NCBI RefSeq assembly: GCF_024713945.1
Contig: NC_134682.1
Coordinates: forward strand, 2,728,001-2,792,000
From: Dermatophagoides farinae
Taxonomy: Eukaryota; Arthropoda; Arachnida; Sarcoptiformes; Pyroglyphidae
Length of the DNA stretch: 64,000 nucleotides
Direction: 5' to 3'
The stretch's first letter is position 1, and every line of letters begins with the position of its first letter. The notes under the pieces are model-generated. The model was not told the DNA's origin. It saw only the letters and a list, made by a program, of their open reading frames with translations, and ran no database searches. Shown piece by piece: positions 21,593 through 35,917 of this stretch. A program made the position numbers and the translations under genes.

Positions 21593-24500
21593 TTAAGCCA
21601 CTTTTAATTGTCTCAATGCTTTATTCTCTTTTTCCAGCTCACGTACACGTGAATCCAACATTTGTACACGTTTTTCCAATTCTTCCATATATTCTTTTTT
21701 CTTACGACGAGATTCTTGTGCACTGATTTTATTCTTAATTTTTCGACGAATTTTTTTCAAACTTCTTTCTTCACTTTTTGTTAATGGAAATCGTTGTGGT
21801 ATTGGATAACCTTCGGCGATTAATGTACGTTTTTCTTCTTCGGTTAATATAACTAAAATTTTTCGGATGGCGGTGAATGGAATGAATAAAAATTAAAAAA
21901 AAAAATACACAGATATGATTAGAATCAACATCGATCAAATAGTTCAGTAATGAAGTAAAAAAAAGGATAAATTTCGAATGGGAAAGAAAATTAAACCTGT
22001 TCAACATTTAGAGAAAATTATCATTTTGGGCAATTCGACAACAACAACAACAACAACAACAATTTTTTTTGGCCAACAATGAAATTGTTAAGAAGTTTAT
22101 GTGTCTGTGTGAATCTTTCTTTCTTCGACAATCGGGCAATCATTCATTCATTCATTCATTTTTGCTTGGTTTTTTTTGCTGTTTTGTTTTGTTCAATCTC
22201 AATCTTTATTTTTTTTTTTCATTCATTCATTCATTCATTTATTTGGCCAACAAGCAAGCAAGCAAGCAATCCATTATCTTGATTCGAATTTTTTTTTTCA
22301 TTTACTTTTGTTGTGTGTGTGTGTATATTGTTCATAATCACACAACATCATTGTCTGATTTTTTTTTATTTGTTTGAATTCTTTCATCATCATCATCGAA
22401 AACCTACACCCTTGATTTGTGTACGTATGTTTGTCTGCAGATTTTCTACTTATTTTTTGTTGTTGTTGTTGTCTGGATCTATTGTTATTTCTCGGTTATG
22501 GTTCAATTTTTTTTCATTCATTTGAGATCATTTTGTTCATTCAAGTGACAATGATGATGATGATCAGATCTACTCAGAGAAAAAAAAACCATCCCTCCTG
22601 TTTGAAAAACATTTTCTTTGTTTATTTCCATCCGGTATTTGATTTTTCTGTTTCAAATACCCGGTTACTTTGTTTGATAGGTTGATGGTTTAGTTTGAAA
22701 AGAATTTTTCTTTTTTTCTTTCTTAAAATAATTTGGGCCGGTTAATGAAGAAAAGAAACAGAGTGAGAGAGAGAGAGAGAGAGAGAATTTAACTTTAGAT
22801 ATTAACACTTCAAAGTAAGTGACTTAAGTCACCGACCTATAAGAATCAAATAAATTGTAGGTTCAATCATCCAAACCAAAGTTAAAACAGGTAAACTAAA
22901 TGAGCAGGTAACCAGTGTGTGTGTGTGTTACCACGTTAAATACCGGTTCCGGAGAGCTTGTAAAACCTGTATGTTGCCATTTTTGTGAATAAAGAAAAAA
23001 AGAGAGAGAATCTTTTTTTTCACACAAGGTATATTTCTTTTCAAAATCTTTCAAAGTGTTGTAATCATCATCATCATTTAATATGAGAAAAGTAAGAAAA
23101 ATATTTTTCTTTTCTCATTCTCTCTCTCTCTCTCTCTCTCTTTCTCTATTTATAGGAAATCATTGACCAAATCATGATGAAAAAAAAAGATTTCCTGATT
23201 TTCAGTAAATTTTTCTTCAAAAAAAAGAATGATTTTGTTCAATTCCCTGAAAAGTTTCCTTGAAATTTTTTTTTTTGTTATTTAAAGGATATATATTAAG
23301 AGAGGAAATGGAGCGATTCAATGATTCAGAAGCTTACCGGCTGTACCATGTGTTGCATTTTTTGGTTGAATCGATATTAAAGCATGTATACTTTGATTAT
23401 TCATTGCTGTTGTTGTTGTGGATGATCCAACATTTGTTATTGTCATCGTTGTTGATGTTGTGGAATTCTGTTGTTGTTGTTGTTGTTGTTGTCGAGATTT
23501 TTTTATTCGACCAGATGTTGTTTGATTTCCATCACCATTTCCATTACAACTACTACTACTGACAATAATTTCATTGGTTGTATTTCTATAATGGATTTTT
23601 TTTTTTTTTTTTTTTTGGTTAAATTTTTTTCAAAAATCAATCAATTAATCATCTTCAATTTTTAATACCTTTGTGTTTCAGAATCTGATCCACATTGTGA
23701 TGATGGTGGTGTTGGTGGTAAACATGGATTATTTAATAATGCAGCTAATGTAGAATTTTGTACAGCTACTGTAGCCAATGATGGTTGTTGTTGTTGTTGT
23801 TGTTGTTGTTTTAATTTTGTCGATGACAATCCATTGATAATTGTCGTACCTTTTATTGTTGTTATGGCTGACGTCGTTGAATTATTAAATAATAAAGAAT
23901 TACTATTATTTGAAGATGATGATGATGACGATGAAGAAGAAGATGATGATGATGATGATGAACTTGATGATGATGTTGGTGATGATAATGTTCCTGTTGT
24001 AGTTGTTGTTGTTGTCGTTGTTAGACCATTACCAATAGTATTTGTTGTTGTTGTAAATTGCAGCTCAAGGTCAATGTCTTTGAAAAAAAAGAAAATATTT
24101 TTTTTATATAAGAGATTTATATATATTCAAAAGATCGAAAGAAAGAATTTTATCAAAACAAAGTAAAAAAAAAAGAAAAAAAATCAAGGAATGAATGAAT
24201 GAATGAATTCAAAAAGAAAACACGCGAACAAAATGCGGATATATACGATGATGATGATGATGATGATAATTACAATAGTGGTTGTTGTATAACAAAATGA
24301 AAACATGGCCAGCGAACGAAAAAAGAGCGATGACCATTCATAATAATAATGGGGGACATTATTATTATTATTATTATTATCATATGTCAACCACCCCCCC
24401 TCAACCCAAACGAACAAGTTAAATTCATTCATGCATTTTTTTGTTATAATCAAAGGTCAACAGCATCCAGGCACAACAGCCCCCATTAAAAGTTTTTTTT

Positions 24501-27500
24501 TTTGCTGTGGGGGGAGTAGTATAAAACAATTCATAATAACAGATCATTGGTTATAATGATGATCATGGTGGTTGGTTTGTTTGTTGGTTGTTGTTGATCA
24601 GGTGTTGTGATCAGGTGTCCAAACCGTATTTATGTGTAGGTAGATAGAGAAAATTGTATTGAGCAACAAGTAGCATTGTTAAAATTTCAAATGAATTGAA
24701 ATTGTTGTGAACAACAAGTTGATCATTCAGGTTTTTATTTTTATTTTTTTTTCGATAAATTCACATTCGAATAAATCGTGTGCCATATATAAGAAAATTG
24801 GAAAGAGAGGAAAAGAATTTCGTTTGTTTAGCAAATGAATATTATCATATTTGGGTTTGGTTCGATTTCGTGGTTCAATCAATTCAATATAGAATGGAAT
24901 ATATATTTTTTTCCAATGTTCAATTGATTGGTATTGAATAATTCAATCAATTTTAATTGATTGATTCGGTTTTATGTACAATTTTTTTCATTCTCTATCT
25001 GAGGATCAAGTTAATCCGGTTTTATTTAGTTGATTGGTTAGCTAGGATAGGTCATATCAAAAAAAAATATGAGGGTTATTTTGATACATAATAATAACCT
25101 ATTTGGAGTGAGGATAAGTAACTCTAACCACTACATTGAATAGAAATGAATAAAAAAAATGATAATCGAATATATAATTTTCATTTTAGATCGATATTTT
25201 TGACGTGGCTAAAACAACAACAACAACAACAAGTAACCAACAAGTAGATTTAGATTATTCAACCTGTTCATCATGATAATCACAGAAGATCATCATCATT
25301 ATGATAATTTTTAAGATGAATATATTCAATTATAATAAGTAGCTAAATTTTTAAATTCCATGAATTCTCTATGACATTTTTTTGTAATCTTTTCCATTTC
25401 TCAATTCTCAACTGATGATGAAGGGTGTGTGAGAATAATAAACTTTGTGTGTGTTAAATTATTTACTTTTTTTTATTGAGAAAAAAAAGTGTGAAAATTC
25501 TCGACATTTATTTATTTATTTTTTTTTTGCAATATACCTGATGTTAAAGGTGAACGTCCGGCAGAAGTATTATGATTATTATTATTATTATGATGGTGGT
25601 GGTGGACCAATGTTGATAAATGAGGATGATGATGATGATTATGATGATTATGATTATGATGGTTATGATTAGAATGCATTGTTAATGTTGATAATTTATT
25701 ATTATAATGGCTACTATTATTATTATGACTATTATGTTGTATATTTGTTGCAGCAGCGGCAGCAGCAGCCGCACGTATAGCTCTCATTGATGATGATCCA
25801 TTGGATAAATGTATATTTGAACGTTTTATTGACGCTGCTGCCGATGCGGATGATGGTATTGATGCTGTTGTTGTTGTTGTTGTTGTAATACCATCCAAAC
25901 CATCTTCACCATCACTTAATGATAATGTTTCCGACATAAGACGATCATTGAATATAACTAAACTATAATTCCGTCTTGATATTGATGATGATGATAATGG
26001 CCAATATGGTTTCTAAAATTATTTTTTTGAGATTTCCGGTTTTGTTCCAAAAACATATGAGTGAAGGTCATCATTGTCCATGATGATTTTGTCCAACAGA
26101 AAATAAAAATTCATAATTCCGATAAAAAGAGAGAGAGAAAAATAAAAGAATCAATTAGAATTTCCTTCGCAATATTATTAGGTCAAAAGTTATCAGCGAA
26201 ATTACTCTTCTGTGTCGTTTGTTTGTTTGTTTGTTTGATATTTCACTATATATCACAACATAATATTTGTCGGTTGTTCAATATGATATTGATATTAGTT
26301 TATTTTATTCAAATTTTTTTTTTGATTGTCTGTCTGATTTGATGTGTTCAAAGTTTGTTGAAATGTGGGGGTTGGAATGGTGGCAAATTATGAATCATAA
26401 ATAATAACGAAAACCTTGATGAATGAATGAATGAATGATTGGTGGAAAAGGGGAGGCTACACACTTATTTTTTTCCTGGAAATTGCTTTCGCTCTCGTTG
26501 TTTTTTTTTTTTTTTTTAATGACAGACTGTGAAATGTGAGAATGTTAAATTCATCGACATTCATATTCCGGAAATTGGTAACTTTGCCGGCATGAATTTT
26601 TTTTTGTTCTATCTATTTGATTGAACTATAGGAAAAAAAAATGTCAAAAAAAATATACACATTTCAATCCTGTATATTTCCTGTTCACAACATACACACA
26701 CACACACACACATGTAACTCTTCGACATTTTGATTTTTTGTTTTAAATTATCAAGCAAGCAAAACGCACACACACACACACATATCTATGTATGAAACTT
26801 GTCTGATGAAATGAAATATCAAAAGTAAAAAAAAAAAAGAAATTCGATTATCATCAAAAAAGCGCGACTGGCGCGACATGTACAAAACGTGGCCAATCAA
26901 CTGTGAATTAATTTCTTTGGAATTATTTATCACAGCAAAAACTGCAGCAAAAAATCTCATCGTGGGTTTTTTTTGCTGCCATTTTTTTCCACTCGAATCG
27001 TGCTTATAAGCTTTTGAAGCTGATTGAAAGAATGTTGTTGTTGTTGTTGTTGTTGTTGCTTTTGTTAATTCTTTATTGCATTTTTTTTGGAAAATACTCG
27101 ATAGAAAAAAAATATCTAGGTGGACACACCATAATCTATTGTAATGTTATCATGCATAGATGTCTAGTTGATTTATGAAAAATCAATCATGACTGGCGTG
27201 TCCTGCCATTTAACACACACGCACAGACAGGCAAGAATGTACACGTTGGAATCATACCGTTATCAAATCTCTATCTTTCTCGCTCTTTCTCTATCTCCCT
27301 CTCTCTCTCCCTCTCTCTCTCTCGCAAATTTTGATTGATTTGATTGGAAAAAAATTTGTCATTCTCAATCATCAATATGAATTATTGTTTTTTATTCATA
27401 AATGTGATAAAATGACATAAACGATTCTTTCAAATGAGATGCAATCGAATCTGTTATTTCATTTTTTTTCTGGAAAAAACCAATGAACCAATGAAAAGTA

Positions 27501-28813
27501 AATATCGTTTTTTCCAACCATGATGATGATGATGATGATGTGCAATTATTTTCAATTCAAGATTGCACACAATGCACACATGAATGTATACTTTGTGTTT
27601 AAATGTCAGCAGCAGCAACAGCAAAAAAAGTGGACATTTAAATTCCAACATTTTTTTTTTTGCTTTTTTGTCTATGACTTTTTGACATTTGTCATTTAAA
27701 ATGATTAACACAAACACACACACACACACCAAAGAAAGATCGATATCAGCGTGGCCATAAAGATAAGATACCGGTAATGACTGAAATGAAAAAAAAAAAT
27801 TCAATCAAAGATAGCATACGCAAACGCAATCGTCTTAAGTGTACCTGTTGATCATTATTTTCTGAAGATTTTTTTTTGCTTGTTTGTTTCTTTAGATAAA
27901 AAAGTAATTTTTTTCAACCAGAAAACAACCTCTTTGTTTCATTTTAATATCCTTTATGATGTTCATCAGATTACAGGATTTTTAATTTGTATTTGTTTTT
28001 TTTTTGTATTTGAATAAATCTGTCTGATTCAAGCAGCTTAATTTATCAGATTTTGATCATTCGATTGTTGTTGTTGTTGTTGAATCGATTTGAATCGAAT
28101 GATTTTTAATATGTTTGTTTGTTACAGATCCTGATCTATGGTTTTTTTTAAAAAAAAAAGATTTAGATTTTTTTTTTTAGTTCTTTTTGCCATTTGTGTA
28201 TGAATAGTAAAATCGCCCTTATATAGAACATTTATGTAGAACAACAAAATTCGGCCATAGACATTTGAGGAAAGGCAACAACAACAACAACAAAGATTGA
28301 TGAATCGATGATTGATTGTAATGAATGAATGGATGAATAGAAAAAAAAATTTTTTGGCCCATATAAAATATTATTATTATTGTGAATGGAATGGGCAAGA
28401 AAAATATGTAAATGTTTAAAACAATGAATGAATGAATGAATGAATGAATGAATGAATGATGGAATGAAAAATGTTCGAATTATTATTATTTTTCATTTCA
28501 TTTGCAATGAATGAATTTTAATATTTTTTTTTTAAATGTTGTTGTTTCAAATAGAACAACAAAAAAAACATTAACAGACAAACACATAGACAGACAGAAG
28601 ATTGGTGATGATAAAGAGAAGATATCTAGGTGAAAAAAAATCACATACCTGTAATGATTGTAATTCATCATCATCATCATCTTCAAGTAATGAAACATCA
28701 TCGCATGTAGCATTATCTTCACAATCATCCCAATTTAATGGTGATGAACGGCTTGATGAGAATGCCGTTTCCATGTCGATGCTTAAGCTCGATAGGCTAC
28801 TACTGTTCAACAT
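21593..28813 (-). CDS. CrebA: CrebA / CREB3-like bZIP transcription factor
   Basis: Exons: complement(join(21593..21852,23338..23585,23669..24077,25538..26012,28649..28813)), 518 aa; Drosophila CrebA is about the same length from memory. CREB3-family factors switch on secretory-pathway genes. The last exon carries [20 protein letters not shown], then the family-diagnostic basic region [20 protein letters not shown] and a zipper of about four heptads ending LRQLKVA-stop. Exon 3 has [15 protein letters not shown], the conserved PPTPPSS motif upstream of bZIP in CREB3L/CrebA. Exon 1 is acidic ([16 protein letters not shown]), an activation-domain type. Long His/Asn, Ser, Thr and Gln runs fill the middle. 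All phases agree (0,1,2,1). There is no transmembrane helix after the zipper, unlike vertebrate CREB3L proteins. Introns reach 2.6 kb. Confidence 0.9.
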
Positions 28814-31269
28814 TTTGTTGTTGTTGTTGTTGTTGTTGTTTTTTCCAGGAATTATAGTATTTGTGTTTGAGAAAAAAATAAAATTCAATAAAAAAAAATT
28901 TTTTTTGAAATTTTATTTTCCAATGGTTCCAGTCGTCGGTCACACGAAAATTATTTGATAGAAAAATAGATTATTTGAATCTTGTGTTCTGATGAAAATG
29001 GAATGGAAAAAAAAAGAAAAAAATTTCACAAATTTTTTCGTTTCAGGAACAGGAATTTATAAATTTCCAAAAAAAACGACGATGATGATGATGATGATTT
29101 TGATGACAAATTAAAATATATGTTTGGATGAAGTGATGATCCTCATGTACACACACACACACAGGGGACCACTTGAGACATTAATTTTTTTTTTATATTC
29201 AATTGATAATCAAAATTAATCAATCAATCAATTAAATCAATTGATAATGATTAGGCACAAAGAACACAGACATACACACACACACCTGTACAGAAATAAA
29301 TTTTAAAAAAATGAAACAAAAAATAATTTTTTTTTGTTGCTCACTGATAAAATCTAGGATTAAGAATTTTCTGTTTTTTTTTGTTGTCGTGGATTATTCA
29401 ATTGAAGAAGCCAATATAGAAAAAAAAATAAAAATCGTAAATGCCGGTAAATTGATTTCTATTTGGAAATAATAAAAAATAATTGCAGCATCACACACAC
29501 ACACACAAACTCGTTGTGTATGAAATAATATTTTGCCGGTATCCGTATACGGCACTTATGCACACATAGGCACCATACACACACGCACACATCGACGATG
29601 ATAACGTTGATGATTATGACGACGACAACGACGACGACGACGATGATAACTATACGACTGACTGCTCTTTCCTTTCTCTCGATGATCGAATATACACATA
29701 CACAACTGAATTCACTTGTTGAATTAGAAAAAAAAATCAAATTCAATTCAGGGATCCTTTCTGAAGGAGACAACAACGAATGAAATGAAACGAAATGCAA
29801 AAAAAAACCCGTAACCTAACCAAAAAAATAAAATAAACGAATCAAACTAACAACTACCACCACGATGATGATGATCAACAATGAGGATGACGGCAACAAC
29901 AACGACCACCACCACCATCACTATCACCATGGTCATATTATGCCATACCACCATTACATCTTCTAACATCACCAAAACATTAATAATTTTATCTTCTATC
30001 TATCCATCCTGTTTTTTTTCTCTATGTTCTATACGGCACATACACACACATTCCATGAAAAAAATACCGATTTCCAGTTTTTTTCAATTTTTTTTCAAAA
30101 ACACACACACACACACAAGTTAAATAAAGTGGTTAGGATAGAGAAAAAGGCAGACCCACACACACACAGGGAGAACGAGAGAAATTACGGATCGACTACG
30201 GCGTGATCAAAATATATCTTTCAATAATAGTGAATTGAATATGTACAACGTTAGTTTGTGTGTGTGTGTGTGTCTGTATGTATTTTGGATAGATGAATAG
30301 AACTGATAGACTAAAGAAGAAGAAGAAAATGATTATGATGATGATGATGATGATTATTTTGATGATGATGGAGAAGAGAATTAAAATACCATTGGGCCCC
30401 TACCACCTGTAATATAAAACGTGTGTGTGTGTGTGTGTGTGTGTGTATGCGATTGGAATATAACAGCATGAGAAATGAATGCGTGTATACAAACTGTATG
30501 TATAAATGGTCAGGTAAAAAAATTTTTTTTTTTTTTTTGGTAAAATTGCTATACATTATGATGAGATTTTAATCTCTCTCTATCTCTCTCTTGCCTTGGC
30601 TATTCTTGTCTTCTTTGTCTATAGTATTTCTTTTTCTTTATTCAACAAATAAAATGGAAAAAATCTGTATGAATGTTACATATTTTTGTTGTTGTTGTTT
30701 CGTTTGAAATAGTAAAAAAACTAAACTAATGCAACAGGTGTCTGTCAGTTTCCTATACGTTTGTTTTTGTTTTTTTTCTGGACAATCTGAATGTGTGTGT
30801 GTGTGTGTGTGCATGTGTATGCGGCGATAAACAACCGGGATTTGTCAAAATTACAATTGAGTTGTTGTGTACGTTTACCAGATTCGATAATCATTCGGTC
30901 CATTGAATGTTAAAAATCAAGAAAGTCAACAAAATCCAATCGGATAAGATAATAAGCAAGCAAGCAAGCAATGATCATATATTCATTTCGTTTCGTTTAC
31001 ACACACAAAAAACAAGAAGAAGATGAACAAGATAGATAACCAGTTTTTTTTCTGCATGCATTCCATTATTCCTTGATTACTGTAAATATTTTTTTTATAT
31101 ATTCATCTTCTTTTTGTTTGCTGCCTGACTGTCTGTCTGGTATATTCACATTATTCTTGGATATTTGAATTTAAATTTGAATTTCTTTTATTTTATTTTT
31201 TTTCATTCATTTTCACCGTTATTTTGATAAAAAGACATGTGTACTCAATTCATTTCTCAATACTTTGAT

Positions 31270-31301
31270 CGATTGTCGATTGTCGATTGTCGATTGTCGA
31301 T
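31270..31301 (+). repeat. GATTGTC heptamer, about 4.5 copies
   Basis: Four perfect head-to-tail copies of GATTGTC followed by GATT. A short minisatellite with no obvious gene context. Confidence 0.8.
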
Positions 31302-32234
31302 TTTGATTGATTGAAACACAATCATTCAGCCATTTTGATTCAGCCAAAAAAAATTGGCTATATAAAGATTAACCTATGATTATAAATAAAAATAGGCATT
31401 CAATTCGAATTGTAAAATATATGATGATGATGGTTGAATGGTAAGAATGTTATGAAATGTGAAAATAAATAAATAAATATATTTTCATCAGTTTTTTTGA
31501 GACATATCAGACAAACAAAAAAAAGAGTTGAATTGAGAAGCAAAAAAAAAAAAAAAAATGGTTGGTTAGATATTTTTTTTCCCCACTCCCTTTATAAAGT
31601 CTGTTACCTATCTCTCTCTCTCTCTCTGTTGTTATTATTGTTGTTGTTTAAATACCGAATGAAGAATAATAAGAAGATAACCGATGATGATTTGCCAGAA
31701 GTATCATTATTATTATGGTAATCGCCATCATCAATGATGATGATGATGATGATGATAATGAACAGAACCACGAACATGGAGTCGGCAGCGATGTTGATGA
31801 TGATGATGATGATCCAATCAAGTTAAGTTAGTTGTTTTTTTCCCATTGAATCGTTATTTTGATCATGATGATATATCAGTAAGATAGGGTGGAGAAAGAA
31901 GAAGAAATTGTTCAAATATTATTATCAAAGAATTCGAACACAAAAAAAACAAACCAATGATTCGAAACCATTCGAATAACAAGTTCTTAACATTTTTCTT
32001 TTCTTCTTTTGGGCAAAGAATGAACAGAGTAAAGATAAAGATATAGAAAGAAAAGCTGTAGTATGTTGATGGCGTTGGCTTAACAACGGCAAGTAAACGA
32101 AGCGAGAAGTGAAGGAAAAAAAAGAGTCTGGAAAAAAATGAAAGAAAACTTGTTGATCATCATCATCATCATCATCGTCGTATAATCATAAAAAAGGGGA
32201 GCTATTGATGATTTGGGAACAAGGAGCAACCCAT

Positions 32235-32331
32235 TGCCATGCCATGCCATGCCATGCATACCTGAAGATGATCGTCGGTGATGATGATGATGATGATGAT
32301 GAAAATGACAACCAGGCATGACATGGCATGG
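32235..32331 (+). repeat. TGCCA tandem repeat with distant inverted arm
   Basis: TGCCA is repeated about 4.5 times at 32235-32257. At 32315-32331 GGCATGACATGGCATGG is complementary to part of it with one mismatch, so a 17-bp stem could form around a loop of about 60 nt that includes a GAT run. Confidence 0.6.
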
Positions 32332-32906
32332 AATATATGATTTTGATTTTCTGTTCAATTTTGAATTAAATTTATCTAAATTTTTTTTTCTTTATTTCTT
32401 TCCCTACTGGTTCGAAGGTTTTCTTTTTGATTTTATTGAATCACTTCATTATTACATATTGGATCGTCAATGGAATGGATTGAAAATGATGAATTTTGTT
32501 CAACTCTCGATTATGATGATGAGAATCGATCATTATTGTGACATGGATAGTTTGTTTCTAGGGAAAGATTCCTATTTGAAAATTTTTTTTTTGTTCGATC
32601 CATTCGATTCGAAAATTATATTGGGTGTGAGCCGTTTTCTCTCAATAAATAAATGTAGTAAAAAAAATTTTTATCAATTTCACACACATACATTCTTAAT
32701 AAGTGGATACAATGTTCTCCAATGTCGATGTTTTTTTTTCTTCTTGTTGTTGTTGTAGCCAAATGGAAATAAAATGCAGCAGAAAAAAAAAGAAAAAACC
32801 AAATTAAATGAATCGATTCGTTGGAAATCATTTTATTTCATCAATTTCAAATACCGAAAACAAGTTTATAAAATTGAACGTAAACACACACACACAAGAA
32901 GAAAGA

Positions 32907-33050
<144 letters not shown>

Positions 33051-34804
33051 ATAGATAAAAGTTACAATCTATTCGGCCAATGGCCGAATCTCGGATAATT
33101 TGTTTTTATAACAAAATCAAAATGGAATAAAAAAACAACAACGACGACGACGATGATGATGATGATGTTGTAATAAACAAAATTTATGTTTTACCATTTG
33201 ATTAATATTATATCAATTATCATTATAATCATTATCATGATTCAATGGAAAAAACAACAACAAACAGTAAATAAGATGGGCAATTTCAAATTTATCATGG
33301 TTATATGTTTAAATTTTTTGTTTTCTTTTTTTTTGACCATTTGATTTCCACCATTGCTGAATAGTAGCCATAATCGGGAAGAAAAAAAAAGAGAAAAGAT
33401 AATAATAATAATAAGGTCTTCGGGTTAATTCCATTGCCATCATCATCATCATCATGAGTATTTAGTAGCGGTAAATTTTTCAAGAAAAAAAATCATGTTA
33501 TCTTTCCCATTTGGATTTAAAAAGAAATTTTGTGAAAAAAATAAAATTGTCGCCTCTAAAAAAAATTTTAATGACCCTTGGTTGTCCATCATCATCATCA
33601 TCAGAGCACGGTTAATCATAAATTTGGTTGAATTCAGATTCAAAACAAGATGATGATACAAAATGAAATGCAATGGCCGTAGTAGATGAAAATATACAAA
33701 AAAAAAAAATTCCATCCAGCCAAACGCAATCAAGAAAAAAAACGAAAGAAAAACAAGCTGATTGCTATAATCAACACATAATGGCAACAATTTTATGAAT
33801 GTTGTGTTTGTGTATTTATATGATGGCTATTCAAAATGTCTTTTTTATTCATATTTATGAATAAAAGATTCAAAAAAAAAAAAAAATTTTTATTTGTTTG
33901 CCGTGTCGATTAGAATCACTGTTGCTGCTGCTGCTGTTGCTGCAGTGGATGAAACACGCCAAAAACAATCGATGAATTCGATCAATAGATGTAGATAATA
34001 ATGATAATGATAATTTTGGGTGGAAAAAAAACAAATTTATATCAATCGATCGGTCATTCATCTAGTCATTTAAATAAAGTGAAAATTATTCCACACACAC
34101 ATGGTCAATTTTTTTGTTTTGTTTTTCGTTAGCTATTGATAAATGAATCTTTTGATAGAAAGATCAAAGAAATACCTATGAAGATAAATGAAGAGAAATT
34201 GAGCTAGATTCAACAAATTATATTATCATTATCATCGTTATGATCGTCATTATGATCGATGAATTTAATCTTTTCTGTTGTTGTTGTTGTTGTTGTTGTT
34301 GTTATTTAGGCCTGTAAAAAAAATTTATATTGAATTATATTTTCAAATGCTTGAAGCTACTACTGTTTTTTTATTTATTTATTTATTTATTTGTTTGTTT
34401 GATGTTTGAATGATTTTCAAACGAAAAAAAAAATTATTATTATTATTGATGATTAAAATTGGAACAAGATCAATAATATATGTTCTGGGTGTTGTCCGAT
34501 GTATTGAAAAATAAAATAAAAAATAACAAAAATTGATCTTGGACCTTTCTTCTTTTTTTTTGCTACATTCGTAAGATTAAAATCGATCATCATTGTCGAT
34601 TGGATATAATCAATCGACAATGATTTCATTTTTGTGTGTGTGTATAACTTGTAATAAAGTACTTTTATTAATATGTAAACCTTGTGAATTTTTTTCATTT
34701 TTAATTCAGAAAATTCAAATTTTTTTTTCTCTCTCCTTCATTCAATCAATTCCATTCAATTCATTATTCATTATTATGAACAAAAAAAAAATAAATCCCC
34801 TTTC

Positions 34805-34820
34805 CACTGCCATCTAGTAA
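34805..34820 (-). promoter_or_regulatory. CTCF-like site 1
   Basis: On the minus strand this reads TTACTAGATGGCAGTG, matching 14 of 16 positions of the CTCF consensus CCASYAGRKGGCRSYR. It lies in the gap between the divergent CrebA and CPES genes, about 1.1 kb upstream of CPES. Confidence 0.45.
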
Positions 34821-35917
34821 TGATTTCGGTGTATTGCTAAAATCATTTTATCTATTTTCGATAAAATATTTTCAATATATTTGGTTGCTATTGGATTTTT
34901 TTTTAATACATATAAAAATGACTAAATTCAAAAACATTTGATGATCATTTTGTTGTTGCTGATGAAGATATAATGTATCCAAGGTTATTGTTATGGCTAC
35001 GAAAAAAAAATAAAAATTAATCATCATTATCATCTGATGATGATGGATATTATCGATGATAAATATAATCATATTAATTTGAATTTTTTAACCAAAAAAG
35101 AAAAAAGAAAAAACCAATACAAACAATTGTAGATTGTTGTTATGTTGATTGTAATTATCAATCCAATACAATTAAATACAAAATCCGATAACAAAAATAC
35201 ACAATGATCATTTGTGATTTCTATGGTGTCGCCAATACTTGATGGAGTTTGTGTCTGCATTTAATTTCATGATCATTTCGAAATTAATTGTCTTGAAAAA
35301 TTTATTTAATTTTCCATACATTGATTCTATTAGTTAGCCACAATCAATAGTTGATTTTGTTTTATGATGAAATTGAGAATCGGATTTTCCGGATATCTCC
35401 GATTTGGATTGTAACCTGGATGGATTGGATTCTATGATATGATATGGATTCATCATTGGATTGCATCAACAAACATAACAAAACGACTTTTATTGCATTA
35501 CGTGCCATTTTTTAAATCATCATCAGCAACAACAATCAACAGGCATAAGGTCTTATTGATTGTGATGTTTTGTTGATTTATCTTCATGAATTTTTATTTT
35601 CTTTTTTATTCTGTCGAATCATTCTCATGTGTGTTTTTTTTTGATTTTTGTTTCTGATTCTATAATCTTTTTTCGATAATTTTTATGTTTGTGTGAGTGT
35701 GTGTATATGGTGTTTCTTCGTCAAATTCATAATAATAATAACAATAATTGGGTCATTGCTAGTTGGTTTTTTTTTTCATCGAATTCCCTGCAAAAAAAAA
35801 AAAAATTCATCAACGAATCGATGCCATAAAAGTGATATCGTATCGAGTTTAGATTTTTCATTCGAAACAAGAAAATTTTTCGTTCATTATTTATTTATTT
35901 TTTTTTTTTGTTTGAAA

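Noticed and set aside
23834-24166. Plus-strand frame with Asp/Glu and Val runs
   Set aside because: It is the antisense shadow of the Ser/Thr-rich CrebA exon on the minus strand, which joins in phase to its neighbours.
26861-26895. GCGCGACTGGCGCGAC segment in a CrebA intron as a regulatory palindrome
   Set aside because: It is a short imperfect direct repeat and not a true palindrome; one instance only.
32318-32758. 146-codon Phe-rich plus-strand frame in the large gap
   Set aside because: Composition follows the T-rich DNA; no domain, no signal peptide logic, and no splice or promoter context supports it.
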